64,000 bases of DNA from Gigantopelta aegis (GCF_016097555.1 NC_054707.1:49065711-49129710); one strand, 5' to 3'. Numbered from the stretch's first letter, positions 23,646-34,340 are shown. The notes: generated by a model from the sequence alone, not told the origin. Numbers and translations: made by a program.

Positions 23646-24445
23646 ATAAGATTTGTGTAAAATGGGGATTAGAAGTTAATATTGATAAATCTAATATAAT
23701 TATATTTAGAAATGGTGGGTATTAAAGAAGTAACGAGAAGTGGTTTTATAAGGGCATTCAATTAACAACTGCGTAAGTTTCTTGGTATAACATTCTCTTC
23801 TCGTTTGAAATGGTCTAAGGCTTGTGTGACTTTTATCTAGTCAAGCGAGAAAAGCCCGTTTTTCCTACTTTGACATTATTTAAGAGATACCCTACATTAT
23901 CTTATAGTATTGTCCAGAATATATGGCTCTGAAATATGGGGATTTACTTATCGAGAATCTACAGAAAAAGTACAAAGTATTTTTAAAAGGTTTTTAGGAG
24001 TTTCAAAGAGATTATCATGAAATACTGTACTTGGGGAAATAGGTAGAGATCATTTTGTGTGGCATACTTTAGTCGTTGTATAAAATATTGGTGTAAATTG
24101 TTATATATGGATTCATCCAGATATCTCAAAGCTTGTTATGATATGTTGAAATGTCAGGATGAAATTGGTATGGTTAATTGGGTATCACATGTAAGAACAC
24201 TGTTGTTTCAAACAGGGTTTTCTTATGTTTGGATTGCTCAAGAATGTGGCAGTATCAAGTTATTTATGTACAGCTTTGTACAGAGATACAAAGACATTCA
24301 TTTTCAACACTGGCATGATAAAATTAATTTTTCTCATTTTTAAAGGCATATTCTTCTGATAAGTCTCTTTTAGAAACAGAAAAGTATATATTATATTTGT
24401 CACAATATAAGGATCTCTTGAGAATTTTTCTATAAATTTAGGTGT

Positions 24446-24718
24446 TTGTCACATAAACTAAAAGTACAGAAAAGCAGATATAATTCAGTAATAGAAAGAA
24501 ATGAAACTATCTGTTTAAAGTGTAATCTCAATCAAGTGGAAGATGAATATCATTTTCTTTTAGTATTTCCATATTATGCTTTGAGCAAGAAAATATTTCA
24601 TATCAGAATACTTTATAGTAAATCCTTCAAGAGAAAAATTAAATTTATTGATTTCTACCCAAAATATAAAATGTATATAAGCAATAGCCGGTTTAAATTG
24701 AATATATATGAATTGTAA
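24446..24718 (+). pseudogene. LINE ORF2 C-terminal fragment
   Basis: A 90-residue stretch with ICLKCNLNQVEDEYHFLL, the C-terminal zinc-knuckle-like region of LINE ORF2 proteins, ending in a natural-looking stop near the element 3' end. Confidence 0.7.
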
Positions 24719-24811
24719 TTTGTACACACGTAGCGCACGATTAATTTGTTTTAAAAGTAGTTATCTTGGTCATGTGGCCTCAATAACTGAATAAATATCT
24801 TGTCTTGTCTT

Positions 24812-24990
24812 GATTTATTAATCGTCGGCTATTGGATATCAAACATTTGATCATTTTGACATATAGTCTTAGACAGGAAGCCCGCAACATTTTCCCATTA
24901 GTAGCAAGGGATTTGTTATATACACCATCCCACAAACATGATAGTACATACCACTGCCTTTGATATACCACTCGGTGTACACTAGCTGGA
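24812..24990 (-). mobile_element. SINE body continuing after LINE
   Basis: ATTAATCGTCGGCTATTGGA through CTTAGACAGGAAGCCCGCAA to the CCAGCTAGTG region continues the SINE begun at 23,013. Confidence 0.8.
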
Positions 24991-25006
24991 ACGAGCAATA
25001 GCTCCA

Positions 25007-25200
25007 GTCAGTGCTCCACAACTGGCGTAACAAAGGCCGTGGTATGTACTATCCTGTCTCTAGGATGCTGCATATAAAAGATCCCTTGATGTTAATCGGA
25101 AAGACTAGCTCATTGCGTGGCGGCAGCAGGTTTCCTCTCTCGTTATCTGTGTGATCCTTAACTATATATGTCCGACGTCATATAACCGTAATTAAAAGGT
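25007..25200 (+). mobile_element. SINE body in opposite orientation, head missing
   Basis: CCAGTCAGTGCTCCACAACT, GGTATGTACTATCCTGTCTC, CATATAAAAGATCCCTTGAT and TATAACCGTAATTAAAAG match the common body and alternative tail. It lies head-to-head with the preceding minus copy. Confidence 0.75.
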
Positions 25201-25289
25201 GTTTTTTAAAAATCTGGTAAAAATAATAGAAACTTAAAGAAAATCCTCTACTTAACCGTTTGAGGAGTTTTAGATATGCGCAGACGTCA

Positions 25290-25560
25290 TCTGGTATTAG
25301 AAACCCCAGGATGACCAGAACCACTTCGGTTGTACGGAAATGGATAATCTAAACAATACAAGTAATGTTTGATTTTAGTAATCATAAACGGCTATAATAG
25401 TGAAACATATGCCTTAGTTTTTAAACACTAAGGCATATTTTTGACTATTAGAGCTGCTTTTGATAATTGAAATCATACTTTACTTAGATTTTATTGTTTA
25501 TATTATCCATGTCCGTACATTCGAAGTGTTTTTGGTCATCCTGGTGTTTTCAATATCACA
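25290..25560. mobile_element. Palindromic foldback MITE
   Basis: Inverted arms centre on about 25,427 (ATGCCTTAG / CTAAGGCAT) and extend outward through GGATAATCTAAACAAT / ATTGTTTATATTATCC to CCCAGGATGACCAGAA / TTTTGGTCATCCTGGTG. No coding capacity. Confidence 0.7.
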
Positions 25561-26357
25561 AAATGCATTTCTCATATTTTTAAAAACGCACGTGCGTCTG
25601 AGAAGTAACAGTCATGGAGTCGAGTTTTAGTCTATTTTAGAGGGTATTTCACCATTTCAAAGTCACAGACTAATTTTTCACTCAATTATAACTTTATACA
25701 AAGTGTTACAGGTTTGTAGATTAACTAAACTTAGTGTGTAATTTCATGGCTTGAAACTAGGGTGTGTCCCTTTAATATCAAAAACTGAAATTGTATTTAG
25801 AGCAAATACAAAGAGAGCATAATGCAGCAAGACTTGTAATTACTGTGCCCCACTCACTCCAAGTGATCCTTTCAGTAACCACCACAATACACCGAAATCG
25901 GACTTCGTTAGAGTTATTGCAAATTAGCTATTATCAGAAATCTTACACAATGAAATAATTTTATTATATTTTCCTCAATAATACGTTTACGTATACAAAT
26001 ATACATTGCGTATACACAACAAATTTAATCACTTTCCAAAGATGACGTCAAAGAACTTCCTGTTTGCAATTAAGTACTATTTGAAAGCTTGCTATTCAAA
26101 TTAAAAACTCGGTCAAATAATTGTAAGAAAAATTAATAATAATAAAACGAAAGTGCCGACGAAAACAAACAATGATTATATTAAGAATGACATACTGAAT
26201 ATGATCTATAAATATCCAATCTAATAATGCGCTTCGCTATTTTCTGTTAAGAATAAAACTACTTATTAGAATTTGAAACGTAAGATAGAACTAAGTCTAA
26301 ATTGTATTAATGTTGAACTGTGTTACACTTGTCCGAACTAATTTAAAATAACAACAA
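25561..26357. other. No gene seen
   Basis: AT-rich. GGTGTGTCCCTTTAA near 25,773 looks like the end of a further MITE. Nothing coding is seen. Confidence 0.45.
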
Positions 26358-26379
26358 CAATATAATAATAATAATAATA

Positions 26380-26415
<36 letters not shown>

Positions 26416-26790
26416 GCTACTACTACTACTATTACTGCTACCACTATAACCACAACCACCATCATCATCACCACCACCACACCATCACTACTACTACCAC
26501 TATTACTACTATAACAACAACAACAACAACTACAACAAATACTACTACTACTACTACTACTATTGCTGCTACCACTATAACCACAACCACCATCATCATC
26601 ACCACACCACCACCACAACCATCACTACTACTACCACTATTACTACTATAACAACAACAACTACTACTACTGCTACTGCTACTGCTACTGCTACTGCTAC
26701 TGCTACTACTACTACTACTACTACTACTACCACTACTACTACTGCTGCTGCTGCTGCTACTGCTGCTACTTCTACTGCTGTTGTTACTAC
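26358..26790. repeat. Compound TAA/TAC/CAC trinucleotide array
   Basis: Blocks of (ATA), (CTA), (CCA), (TCA) and (TGC) triplets. Poly-Ser and poly-Val frames on the minus strand are artefacts. Confidence 0.95.
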
Positions 26791-26791
26791 T

Positions 26792-27938
26792 TGTCACGGT
26801 ACATGCTCTTAAATTTGTTTCGCCTGTGGCGATTTTAATTGTGTTAGAGGGCCGTGTGCAGTTTATTGCCCGTAGCCCAGGTGGGCAACTTGTTACGTAA
26901 TACTTCGCGCGATCGGACATTCCAATATGCACTTAGTCCAGCTGTGGAGGCCATGTGGCGAGTAGTTACGTAATACCTCTGCGAGTGCGGTTTTTACAAC
27001 CGTGATTGGCGACGAAGGCGTCAGTAAGTCTGACGATCAGAGAGAAATATACCGACCCTAGTAGAGTTAGAATATGAGATGATACGTGAGGTACCGCCTT
27101 GTACCCCCAGGCAAAATCCTGATTTATAATAAATAGCTAGTGTTTTAGAGATATCGAGGAAGAACTAAAAGGAAGCTTCGCGGGAACGTTAGTCCGTTTG
27201 GACTTTGGTAAATATTATTTCTGCTCTGTGTATAACCTTGATGTGATTGATGTGACTTTTAAATATTTTAATACTGTATTATACTAATATTCTTTAGACA
27301 GTGTCTTCGGTCATCTGACGAAGTAAATCGTAGACTTTTTGTTCTAACAGTATATGAGTATTTGGTAATATAAAGTTTAGCCAGTCATCCTAGAGGACCT
27401 AGGTACACTGTAGGTTATTGTCTTTATTGTGATAGGTACCAATATTAATTCTGTGTCACAAGGTTACTGAATGAGTAGTTAGGGTTAATTAAAAATTAAC
27501 CCGTTAGGAATAGAGCTGTAATTCCTTTATTAATTAACTTCTCCTGGAAGCGTTTCTCAATTATCACACGTGTGGGTGTGGTGTAACGGTGAAGTGATTC
27601 GCATATTGTGTAACTAGACACCTAGAAATTAACTAATTAAGTGATCAGTTCTGGGTTGTTATTATTGCTGTTATTAATTAACTACTACGGCTGTACATTT
27701 GTCAGCGTAGGATAATACAGATTCCAAAGTGTATTGTGTTTTGTTGTGTTTCTAGTGAGCTAAACGTGCTATAATAATATATACTTTATATAAGATCGTA
27801 TCTCTGATCATACCTAGAGATGAGCCATACTAGGGTTTAACAGCCTGTTACAGAGAGATCTAATAGATATACAGTTAGGAGAGATATTTTGATAATCGTG
27901 TTTTATTCAGTTACGGGAATTATAGAATCCCCGTGACA
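26792..27938. mobile_element. Solo LTR, 1,147 bp, 5-bp target duplication
   Basis: Starts TGTCACGGTACATGC and ends CCCCGTGACA, so the termini are perfect 8-base inverted repeats TGTCACGG/CCGTGACA. CTACT flanks both sides (26,787-26,791; 27,939-27,943). A close relative lies at 43,533-44,674. No internal region is left, so this is a solo LTR produced by recombination between two LTRs. Gypsy assignment is likely from the ends but not proven. Confidence 0.85.
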
Positions 27939-27943
27939 CTACT

Positions 27944-28085
27944 ACTACCACTGCTACTACTGCTGCTACTACTACTACTACTACTACTACTACTATGTCA
28001 GAATTACCAAATGTTTGACATCCAATAGCCATAGATTAATAAATCAATGTGCTTGCGTGGTGTTGTTATACAAAACAAACTTTCA
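27944..28085 (+). mobile_element. TAC array followed by SINE tail
   Basis: (CTA)n runs to about 27,996. GTCAGAATTACCAAATGTTT, CATCCAATAGCC and AAATCAATGTGC then match the 3' part of the SINE, which ends in AACAAACTTTC. Confidence 0.75.
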
Positions 28086-28339
28086 TTCCGTCAGCATCTT
28101 GACCTTTTGTTAGATAATTAAAAATCATAATTACTTTATGGATCAAAATATGAAACTATAAAAGCACCGAGGACTATGGTAGCCTCAAATATCTTCATTA
28201 ATCACTGACATACCACTAGCCTAGCGTATACTCTATTAACGTGCCTCTATCCAATTAAGGTTCAGGTACGTCTGCACGCTTTCATTGGTTTAAACAAAGG
28301 GAGCTGGTACGCTCGGCTGCACCAACGAAGCTCAGAGAT
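28086..28339. other. No gene; spacer with alternative SINE tail motif
   Basis: TCTATCCAATTAAGGTTCAG at 28,245 matches the tail of the SINE at 2,364. No coding signal. Confidence 0.45.
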
Positions 28340-28351
28340 ACGCCGTATGGA

Positions 28352-28675
28352 GTGAACGAACAGTTTTCACGTGAGATGGCGGAGCGAAGACGCGAACTCT
28401 GTCCACTGCTACGTCAAGCGAAATCCAGAGGAGAATATGTCAGACTTGTGAAGGACAAACTGTTTGTAAGTGGAATACATGTTTATCCCAATACAAATAT
28501 ATCTCAACCCAGACCAGCACCCCCACCCCCACACACACCCTCTTCATATCAAGGTCAATATCAAGGTCAATATGTGCCCTACCCCTGCCTAATGCCAACG
28601 CAACCATTATATTACCCTCAAAATGTAGTGAATCCCGCTACACATGGGCCTATGGCCCCTCCCCCACCGCAATAG
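28352..28675 (+). pseudogene. LINE ORF1 C-terminal region
   Basis: 107 residues. The start EQFSREMAERRRELCPLLRQ followed by GEYVRLVKDKLFV resembles the end of LINE ORF1 RNA-binding proteins, which precede ORF2. A Pro/Tyr/Gln-rich tail (PRPAPPPPHTP, YQGQYQGQYVPY) follows to a stop 60-70 bases before ORF2-like sequence. The true ORF1 start is not visible, since the upstream part is lost. Confidence 0.6.
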
Positions 28676-28739
28676 AACAATTGTCAATATGGTTAGAGGT
28701 ATCAAGCATTTTCCCAGTCATTAAACATTAAGCTAACAA

Positions 28740-29590
28740 CTCTTAGGGTTGCAACATTAAATGTGTGTGGTCTTCAACAAAAGCCCAATTTTCCAGATCT
28801 AATTGATTTTATTGAAAATTATGACATTGTGTGTTTTTAAAAGACAAAATTAGATTCCTTTGATATTGTTGATACTCCAGGTTACGTTATGTGCTGTAAT
28901 AACCGTAAAACCAAAACGAAATGTAGATCTGGAGGTATTGCAATACTCATTAAGCAAGAGCTATCTAAATTTGTATCCGTTTCAGATATTGAATCAGAAT
29001 ATTTACTTTCGTGTAAAATTGACCGAAAATTGACAAAACTACCGGATGATCTACATATTGGTGCGATTTATATCTCGCCTGGAAACTCAAAATATTACAA
29101 TGCTGAAACCTTCTACACTGTAAAAGAAGAACTCCAAAACCATGTCAGTGAGACAGATTACATTTTACTACTTGGTGATATGAATGCCAGAACCAGTACC
29201 TGATTATATTGCTGATTGTGATATTGTTGAAAGTGTGAGTGAATATTTGAATAGAGCAGCATGCATAGTTAATATGAATATACCTTTAATTAGAGTCAGT
29301 CAAGATGTTAAAACGAACAATATTGGTTCTCAGCTGTTAGACATGTGTAAGTCTACTAACTTGCTTATTTTAAATGGACGTTTCGGCAATGATAAACATT
29401 TGAGAAAATTTACATGTAAAGACTCATCTATAATTGACTACAACATTGCCTCCGTTTTCTTTATATCATACATAAAAGATTTCCAGATTTGTGATTTCAT
29501 TCCAGTACTTTCAGATATTCATTGCCCACTTTATCTTGAACTGGTGTTCATAGCAGATATTAATGTGAAATTATACAAAACTAATATCTG
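28740..29590 (+). pseudogene. LINE ORF2 AP-endonuclease domain
   Basis: Reads VATLNVCGLQQKPNFPDLID, then KTKLDSFDIV, RSGGIAILIK, IGAIYISPGNSKYY and YILLLGDMNARTS, ending with LSDIHCPLYLEL. These are the ordered blocks of the APE-type endonuclease that nicks target DNA (Asn, Glu/Thr, Tyr, Asp-Asn and Asp-His positions). The Glu of the usual ETK block is altered by a TAA just before KTKLD. A frameshift near 29,190 moves the frame. Confidence 0.8.
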
Positions 29591-30064
29591 ATATAGAAAA
29601 TGGTTTTATAAATACTGATACAATTGATAAAGAAACAATACACAGACTAGCAAGTGATTTGGCAAATGTAATGAAGGTAAGTGCAGAAAAAACAGTTGGG
29701 AGTGTTGATAAATTCAACAAAGAAAATAAACGACAACAATTTAGCCATAAAGTTTGGTTTGGAAAAAGAATGTAGAACAGCAAGGTATCATTTTCATAAA
29801 GCACGAATAACTATATTTTTTGAATCGACAGAAAAACTCAAGAAAAATCAAGGTTTTCGTAAGAATTATGGTACAACTTACCACATTTTTTCATTGCATG
29901 CCTTGTTTGAAATTGTAAAACAACGAAAGAAAAAACTACATTGTGCCTTTATTGATTTTTCTAAAGCATTCGACAGTTTGGCGAACAGGTTTATGGCAAA
30001 AAAAATTAAGTTTATATATATACTCTAGTAGCTCATGGTGGTGTTGTATGCAATTGTATGTCCA

Positions 30065-30362
30065 GAGCTAAACTCTTCATGAATCCACTAATTGAAGGTC
30101 CAGGAACAATATTTGGTTGGTAACACATTTCCCATTGCGGGAGAAATTGGTAAAATGGCCACGCCCTTTTTGCGCGAAGTACTACCATCCGCCGTGACTA
30201 TATCTCCAGAACCGTTGGACATAGGAGGTTGCCTGACCACTCAAACAGTGCGGAATGGCCACATTATGGGGGGGGGGGGGGGGGTCAGTAATACATTTTA
30301 ATATCCAAAAGTCAATGGTTTTTAAGATAATTGCCAAAAACCGATTTCAGCATGTTACGCAC
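30065..30362 (+). repeat. Left terminal inverted repeat of transposon copy 1
   Basis: Pairs with 33,263-33,563. Includes ATATTTGGTTGGTAACACAT and TTTTTGCGCGAAGTACTACC. A few mismatches and a G-run length difference separate the two arms. Confidence 0.85.
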
Positions 30363-30458
30363 CACAATTATACAATACCACCAAGGCCACAACATATGTA
30401 TGACACTTTATCATATTGTCCCTGTTGTACCTTTTGCATATTGTTCCTATTTTGGAAT

Positions 30459-30863
30459 TTACTTATTTGGATTTGCACACTTTTTGCCTTTACTACAGCC
30501 ACAAAATGTCACACATTTTATGTTCCTTTCTCTGCAAGTGCACGTTTTGGTATTCATACACGATGTTGGGCATTTGCATGGAGGGGGCAGGTCATCGGGC
30601 CTGCACGATACGGGCAGTATCACTGGTGTTATGCCAACATCCGTTGCTTCATACCCATACTGGAGTGGATCTGGTTTGGTGACTGCAGGAGTTGGGGCTT
30701 GCAACCACATCGTACACTGCAGATATGCTCGCTTTATGTGTTCTTGTATCGTTGATGAACAGCACACAAGCTGGTTGAAGTCCAGTTCTTTCTTGGAGTT
30801 GTGGTACTGCTCCCATCGATATTCATCAAAAGTGGAACAGTCGGTCTTCTTTAATCCAGACAC
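30459..30863 (-). pseudogene. Transposon C-terminal Cys-rich domain
   Basis: 134-residue minus-strand frame. HIKRAYLQCTMWLQA matches the last helical block of this protein type. After a proline-rich link it ends with regularly spaced cysteines (PPPCKCPTSC, TCTCRERNIKC, FCGCSKGKKC), probably a metal-binding domain. It follows the nuclease segment by frameshift and lies just inside the left TIR. Copy 2 has an acidic tail in its place. Confidence 0.75.
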
Positions 30864-30872
30864 AAGGAATTT

Positions 30873-31511
30873 TCAGCATTGTTTGTCATCTGTGGTGACA
30901 GTTCTTCTACACCAAACCCTTCCAGTAGGGAGAGATCCATGGATGCTTTCAGGCCAGACACCTTTGGACCCACCTTTGCTGGTACTGTCGCAACCGCTGA
31001 GAGCATGAATGGCTGGGAGACACGACACCAAACCGTTGTCCAGTTGATCAACCAACAGGTGGACTGGTACAGTTTTCTTTGTTTTCCGGTTACCAAGCTT
31101 CATGTACAGTTTTTGTAGTTGCCAGGTTTTGTTGAAGTGGAAGATGCGGATGACAAAGACATCTGTGTCAGGTGAGTCAACCAAGACTGATTGAACCTCG
31201 TGTTTCACAACACCATCATTAATATGGAACCTGATTCTGTTGTCGGCTTCTTCTTGGTTGCTTGAGAGCTCTGTGATCTGTGTTTCAGTGCCAGCTGACA
31301 GTTTCCTGCATTCACCCCCATATACTCCTCCAAAGAAGATCTCCTTGTCCGACTCGACATTCTGCAGCATCCACTTGAAGACATACTCCTGCAACCGAAC
31401 TTTGTTAAACATTGAGCTCCAGAACATATCAAGATCGACAGGGAGTTTCTGATTGTCAGAACTAATAGTGATAGTTATTTCTTCTGAAGAACGTCTCTGT
31501 GCCCGTTCCAT
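30873..31511 (-). pseudogene. Transposon-encoded FEN1/XPG-like nuclease domain
   Basis: A 212-residue frame. Residues 82-96 include NQEEADNRIRFH, 110-120 VLVDSPDTDVFV, and 165-179 LPAIHALSGCDSTSK. Glu-Ala-Asp, Asp-x-Asp and Gly-Cys-Asp in this order and spacing resemble the acidic metal-binding residues of FEN1/XPG (PIN-fold) structure-specific nucleases, where GCD is also typical. The preceding linker is in the frame 31,475-32,140. The domain would act on DNA flaps or junctions if active; that role is inferred. The end decays into unrelated sequence after STSK. Confidence 0.7.
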
Positions 31512-32140
31512 TTGCTTAATTGATGATTTTTTTTATAAACATCAAAAATAATGTCTATTCTTGTGGACGCGGAGCCTGTAGCAAGAATGCTGTTGGAAAC
31601 ACTCTCAGCCAATTCCCCGAATGTATGAAGGCCCATCTTTTTCATCGGTAGTTTACGCACAAGTCCCATGAAGTCCGCTATTGTCATCTGAGCGTCACTC
31701 TTTACATTCCTCATCTCCTGTGGAAGTTGACTGACAAGTTCCCTGGTTACGGAGGCTTTATCGGGCTTCTTGAATTTGATGCCATCTTTACATTCAGTGG
31801 TGAGGAACTGGGATGTGCTGGTCAATTCATACTTCAGGAGTTCTAGCATGCTGTACCCTTTTTCTCTAGCATAGTCAATGTACCTAATCGTTTCTGTAGC
31901 ATCCTTTTTCGTCATCGATTTCTTCGCTGTGGCCGGAGTAGAAGTACGTTTCACGAAAACAGTCTTGCGGTTGGTAGGGATTCTATCATGTAGGTGCTTC
32001 TCCTTGTCCTGAAATCTGGTCTCAACAAACTCTTGATAACTCTTCTCACCAATTTCCAGGCATTCAAGTAATCCGTCAACAACCTTCTGGGGTATATCAG
32101 CTCCAGTAGAGATGTTTTGAAGTCTGATTCCAGCGCCCAA
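31475..32140 (-). pseudogene. Transposon linker region between transposase and nuclease
   Basis: 221-residue frame. YIDYAREKGYSMLELLKYEL, TIADFMGLVRKLP, TFGELAESVSNSI and RIDIIFDVYKK are blocks I recognise from uncharacterised proteins of cnidarian and molluscan genomes that carry the same nuclease downstream. No catalytic residue can be assigned. It overlaps in sequence with the frames before and after, showing frameshifts at both ends. Confidence 0.65.
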
Positions 32141-32688
32141 CGGATTGTTGATGGATTTATGTAATCCAGAAGCGTCTTCGCACGATCATGGCCAATCTTC
32201 GTAGAACTTGGATTGAACTCATGGTGTAGGCTTAGTTCACTGTGATCTTTGTCTCCCAAGTTACACCATTCCAGCAGCTGTGCCACATGAAGATCTTTCT
32301 CATGCTTTAGGAGATTCCATAAGGCTACTGTTTCTTTCTGTCTAGTCATCCCAATGATACCTCCAGCAACCTTGGCGGGTTTATTGTAACACTTTTCGAG
32401 TGCCATGTCAAATCTTACTGCACTGCCTTGTCGGAGAGTGTGGTACATCACCCATCCACCATCTTTAAAGCATCTGTAGATACCCGGGAACTTCCGTTGT
32501 ATGTCCAGACAATCTTCAAGGAACAGCGTACCCCATCTGCAATAGTTTGTCCGGCCAAACCCGAAGAACAAAGGCATGCACCTCCGCACAGCTGAAACGA
32601 AAAGATGCCAATCGTCTTGCCAAATAGAGTGTGTCAGATCTCTCAGGATAGGATACAGCTCATCCAGAAACAAGCTCCAGTACCTCAC
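31951..32688 (-). pseudogene. Transposon transposase, C-terminal half
   Basis: 245 residues. Ordered blocks: DDWHLFVSAVRRCMPLFFGF, GRTNYCRWGTLFLEDC, VRFDMALEKCYNKPAKVAGG and IIGMTRQKETVALW. The RFDMALEK block with its acidic pair is a candidate for the last catalytic position, but I cannot align it with certainty. The last ~80 residues are out of frame relative to the linker protein. Confidence 0.65.
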
Positions 32689-32750
32689 ATCTCAGTACAG
32701 GCCGTTTCTTCCCAAATCTCTCTGAACTCTGTACAGTCAACATCTAAAGC

Positions 32751-33308
32751 CTACTGCATCTTAGATTCCATGGTCTCTATTTGCTGGTCTAATTCACAAC
32801 TAGCACTGCCCTGGTCAGCTTGAAACTGCTCAAACATAAGAACTGTCTTCACCTCTGATATAAGACTCATTGCCTCCTTGCCTTTGCAATAGTGACTTCC
32901 AGTCATGACACTTTTCTCTACAACAAGCTTGCCAAAGGTTTCAGTCTCAATCAAAGCCAGATCAATACCGATACAGCCTAACACCTTCCCATGGCAAGCG
33001 ATGACAATCTTCTCCATGTGAAAAGGTCCCATTCCAAGGAATATGTTACCAAACTGATCTGGCTTCAACAGCTGGATTTCCTTGGCGATTGCATACACCC
33101 CTTCATCAGACCACAATGCCCCTGACACGGCATTCTTTTGCTTCAAGACATCCTGAAAGTTAATCATGGATGTAAATATTGTGTTCATTTCGGTTGCGAC
33201 ATATGGAAGGATGATTACAAATGACGTCTTCGTAGCATCAAACTTCAGTGGATCCTGGAGTGCACTCATTGTTCCTGTGCGTAACATGCAGAAATCGGTT
33301 TTTGGCAA
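32751..33308 (-). pseudogene. Transposon transposase, N-terminal half of core
   Basis: 185 residues. LWSDEGVYAIAKEIQLL carries a candidate first catalytic Asp, as in DDE transposases where an Asp sits in a short strand. FLGMGPFHMEKIVIACHGKV and GSHYCKGKEAMSLISEV follow. The first residues are encoded inside the TIR, so the start Met is accidental and the original N-terminus is lost. Confidence 0.65.
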
Positions 33309-33563
33309 TTATATTAAAAACCACTGACTTTTGGATATGAAAATGTATTACTGACCCCCCATAATGTGGCCATTCCGCACATTTTGAGTGGTCAGGCCAC
33401 CTCATATGTCCAACGGTTCTGGAGATATAGTCACGGCGGATGGTAGTACTTCGCGCAAAAAGGGCGTGGCCATTTCACCCATCTCGCCCGCAATAGGAAA
33501 TGTGTTACCAACCAAATATTGTTCCAGGACCTTCAGTTAGTGAATTCATGAAGAGTTTAGCTC
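33263..33563 (+). repeat. Right terminal inverted repeat of transposon copy 1
   Basis: Inverse of 30,065-30,362, ending GAATTCATGAAGAGTTTAGC plus TC. Confidence 0.85.
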
Positions 33564-34340
33564 AATTATTGGTTAAATCAAAATATTATAAATAAAAACG
33601 CATTTGTTCATATTGTGTTAAAAGATCAATACATACAGGTATGGAATGATAATTTAAATATCTATTCAAAATGTATTACCTATAGAATATTCAAATCAAC
33701 ACATTCATGCGAAAATTATCTGTTTCACTTACCGGAGAAACTATGGACAGTCTACATTCGACTCCGGACTGGAGAAACTATGGACAGTCTACATTCGACT
33801 CCGGACTGGTGATCATTATTTACCAATTGAAACTGGCCGATGGCAAACCATTGAAAAACAAGACAAAATATGTCCTCTTTCTAAATTTGTTTAGTTGACG
33901 AATATCATTACTTATTTCAGTGTCCTTATTTTACAAATGAAAGATCAACATATCTAAACAAATACTACTACAACAGACCTAACACTTTCACATTTTATCA
34001 GCTATTTAATTCTACAAAGTTATTAACCACAAAGAAATTGTGTATGTTCCTCAATGCTATTGACACTGTTTTTAAAAACATGTATATGTTATAATTATAT
34101 CCAGTGTGTTATTATATGATATGTATGACGTCTAGAGTACACTGCTGTCTTTAAAATTATACTTATATAATAATTATGCCCATTTATGTATTATTGCTAT
34201 TATTATATACCATAATTAATTATTATATAACATAATTTGTTAATTGTACACTGCAGCTGTCAATATATATGTTTGTGAACCACTTCAATGCATCACCGTA
34301 TGGTGATCTGAGAGAAATAAAGTTCTGCTCTGTTCTGTTG
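33564..34340 (+). pseudogene. LINE 3' end: ORF2 C-terminus and tail
   Basis: VDEYHYLFQCPYFTNERSTY leads, in one frame, to a stop at 34,092-34,094 and contains the H...C half of the terminal zinc motif. The 3' end AGAAATAAAGTTCTGCTCTG shows the short-repeat terminus seen in the other LINEs here. A 36-bp stretch (GAGAAACTATGGACAGTCTA...) is duplicated in tandem near 33,738-33,810. Probably the same element as 28,340-30,064. Confidence 0.75.

Larger units (their letters stand above)
23058..24811 (+). mobile_element. 5'-truncated LINE with reverse transcriptase remains
   Basis: The insert is flanked by an 11-bp direct repeat and ends in AATAAATATCTTGTCTTGTC, a short-repeat 3' terminus. It starts within ORF2. 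The reverse transcriptase shows EAQAGFRNDYSTIDHIF, FYVAFIDLRKSFDLVN (first catalytic Asp), SSGFRQGCMLSP and LLFADDGVLI (FADD box), spread over three frames. The C-terminal part has ICLKCNLNQVEDEYHFLL, a CX2C...H motif whose last Cys is replaced by Phe. No endonuclease is present. The element is 1.75 kb and inactive. Clade not resolved. Confidence 0.85.
28340..30064 (+). mobile_element. LINE, 5' part: ORF1 end, endonuclease, start of RT
   Basis: ORF1 C-terminus at 28,352-28,675. ORF2 endonuclease at about 28,740-29,560. An ORF2 segment near 29,840-30,000 reads FIDFSKAFDSLANRF, the first catalytic Asp block of the reverse transcriptase. Several frameshifts and stops. The rest of the RT is missing, and a minus-strand transposon occupies 30,065-33,563. 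The LINE 3' end follows that transposon. Confidence 0.8.
30065..33563 (-). mobile_element. TIR transposon encoding transposase-nuclease (Academ-like), copy 1
   Basis: Arms of about 300 bases face each other: GAGCTAAACTCTTCATGAAT at 30,065 and its complement ending 33,563, extending inward to GCATGTTACGC near 30,352 and 33,285. A 17-base G-run in the left arm is only 6 C long at the right. Coding sequence is on the minus strand: transposase core, linker, FEN1/XPG-like nuclease and Cys-rich tail. The N-terminal zinc-finger part seen in copy 2 is missing, since the coding region begins inside or next to the right TIR. No clear target duplication. Long TIRs and the nuclease fusion suggest the Academ superfamily; this is inference from recalled family traits. 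Confidence 0.75.

Noticed and set aside
26343..26932. Poly-Ser and poly-Val frames
   Set aside because: Trinucleotide repeat artefacts reaching into the solo LTR.
30331..31008. 225-codon plus-strand frame
   Set aside because: Opposite strand of the transposon's nuclease and Cys-rich regions; no motif of its own.
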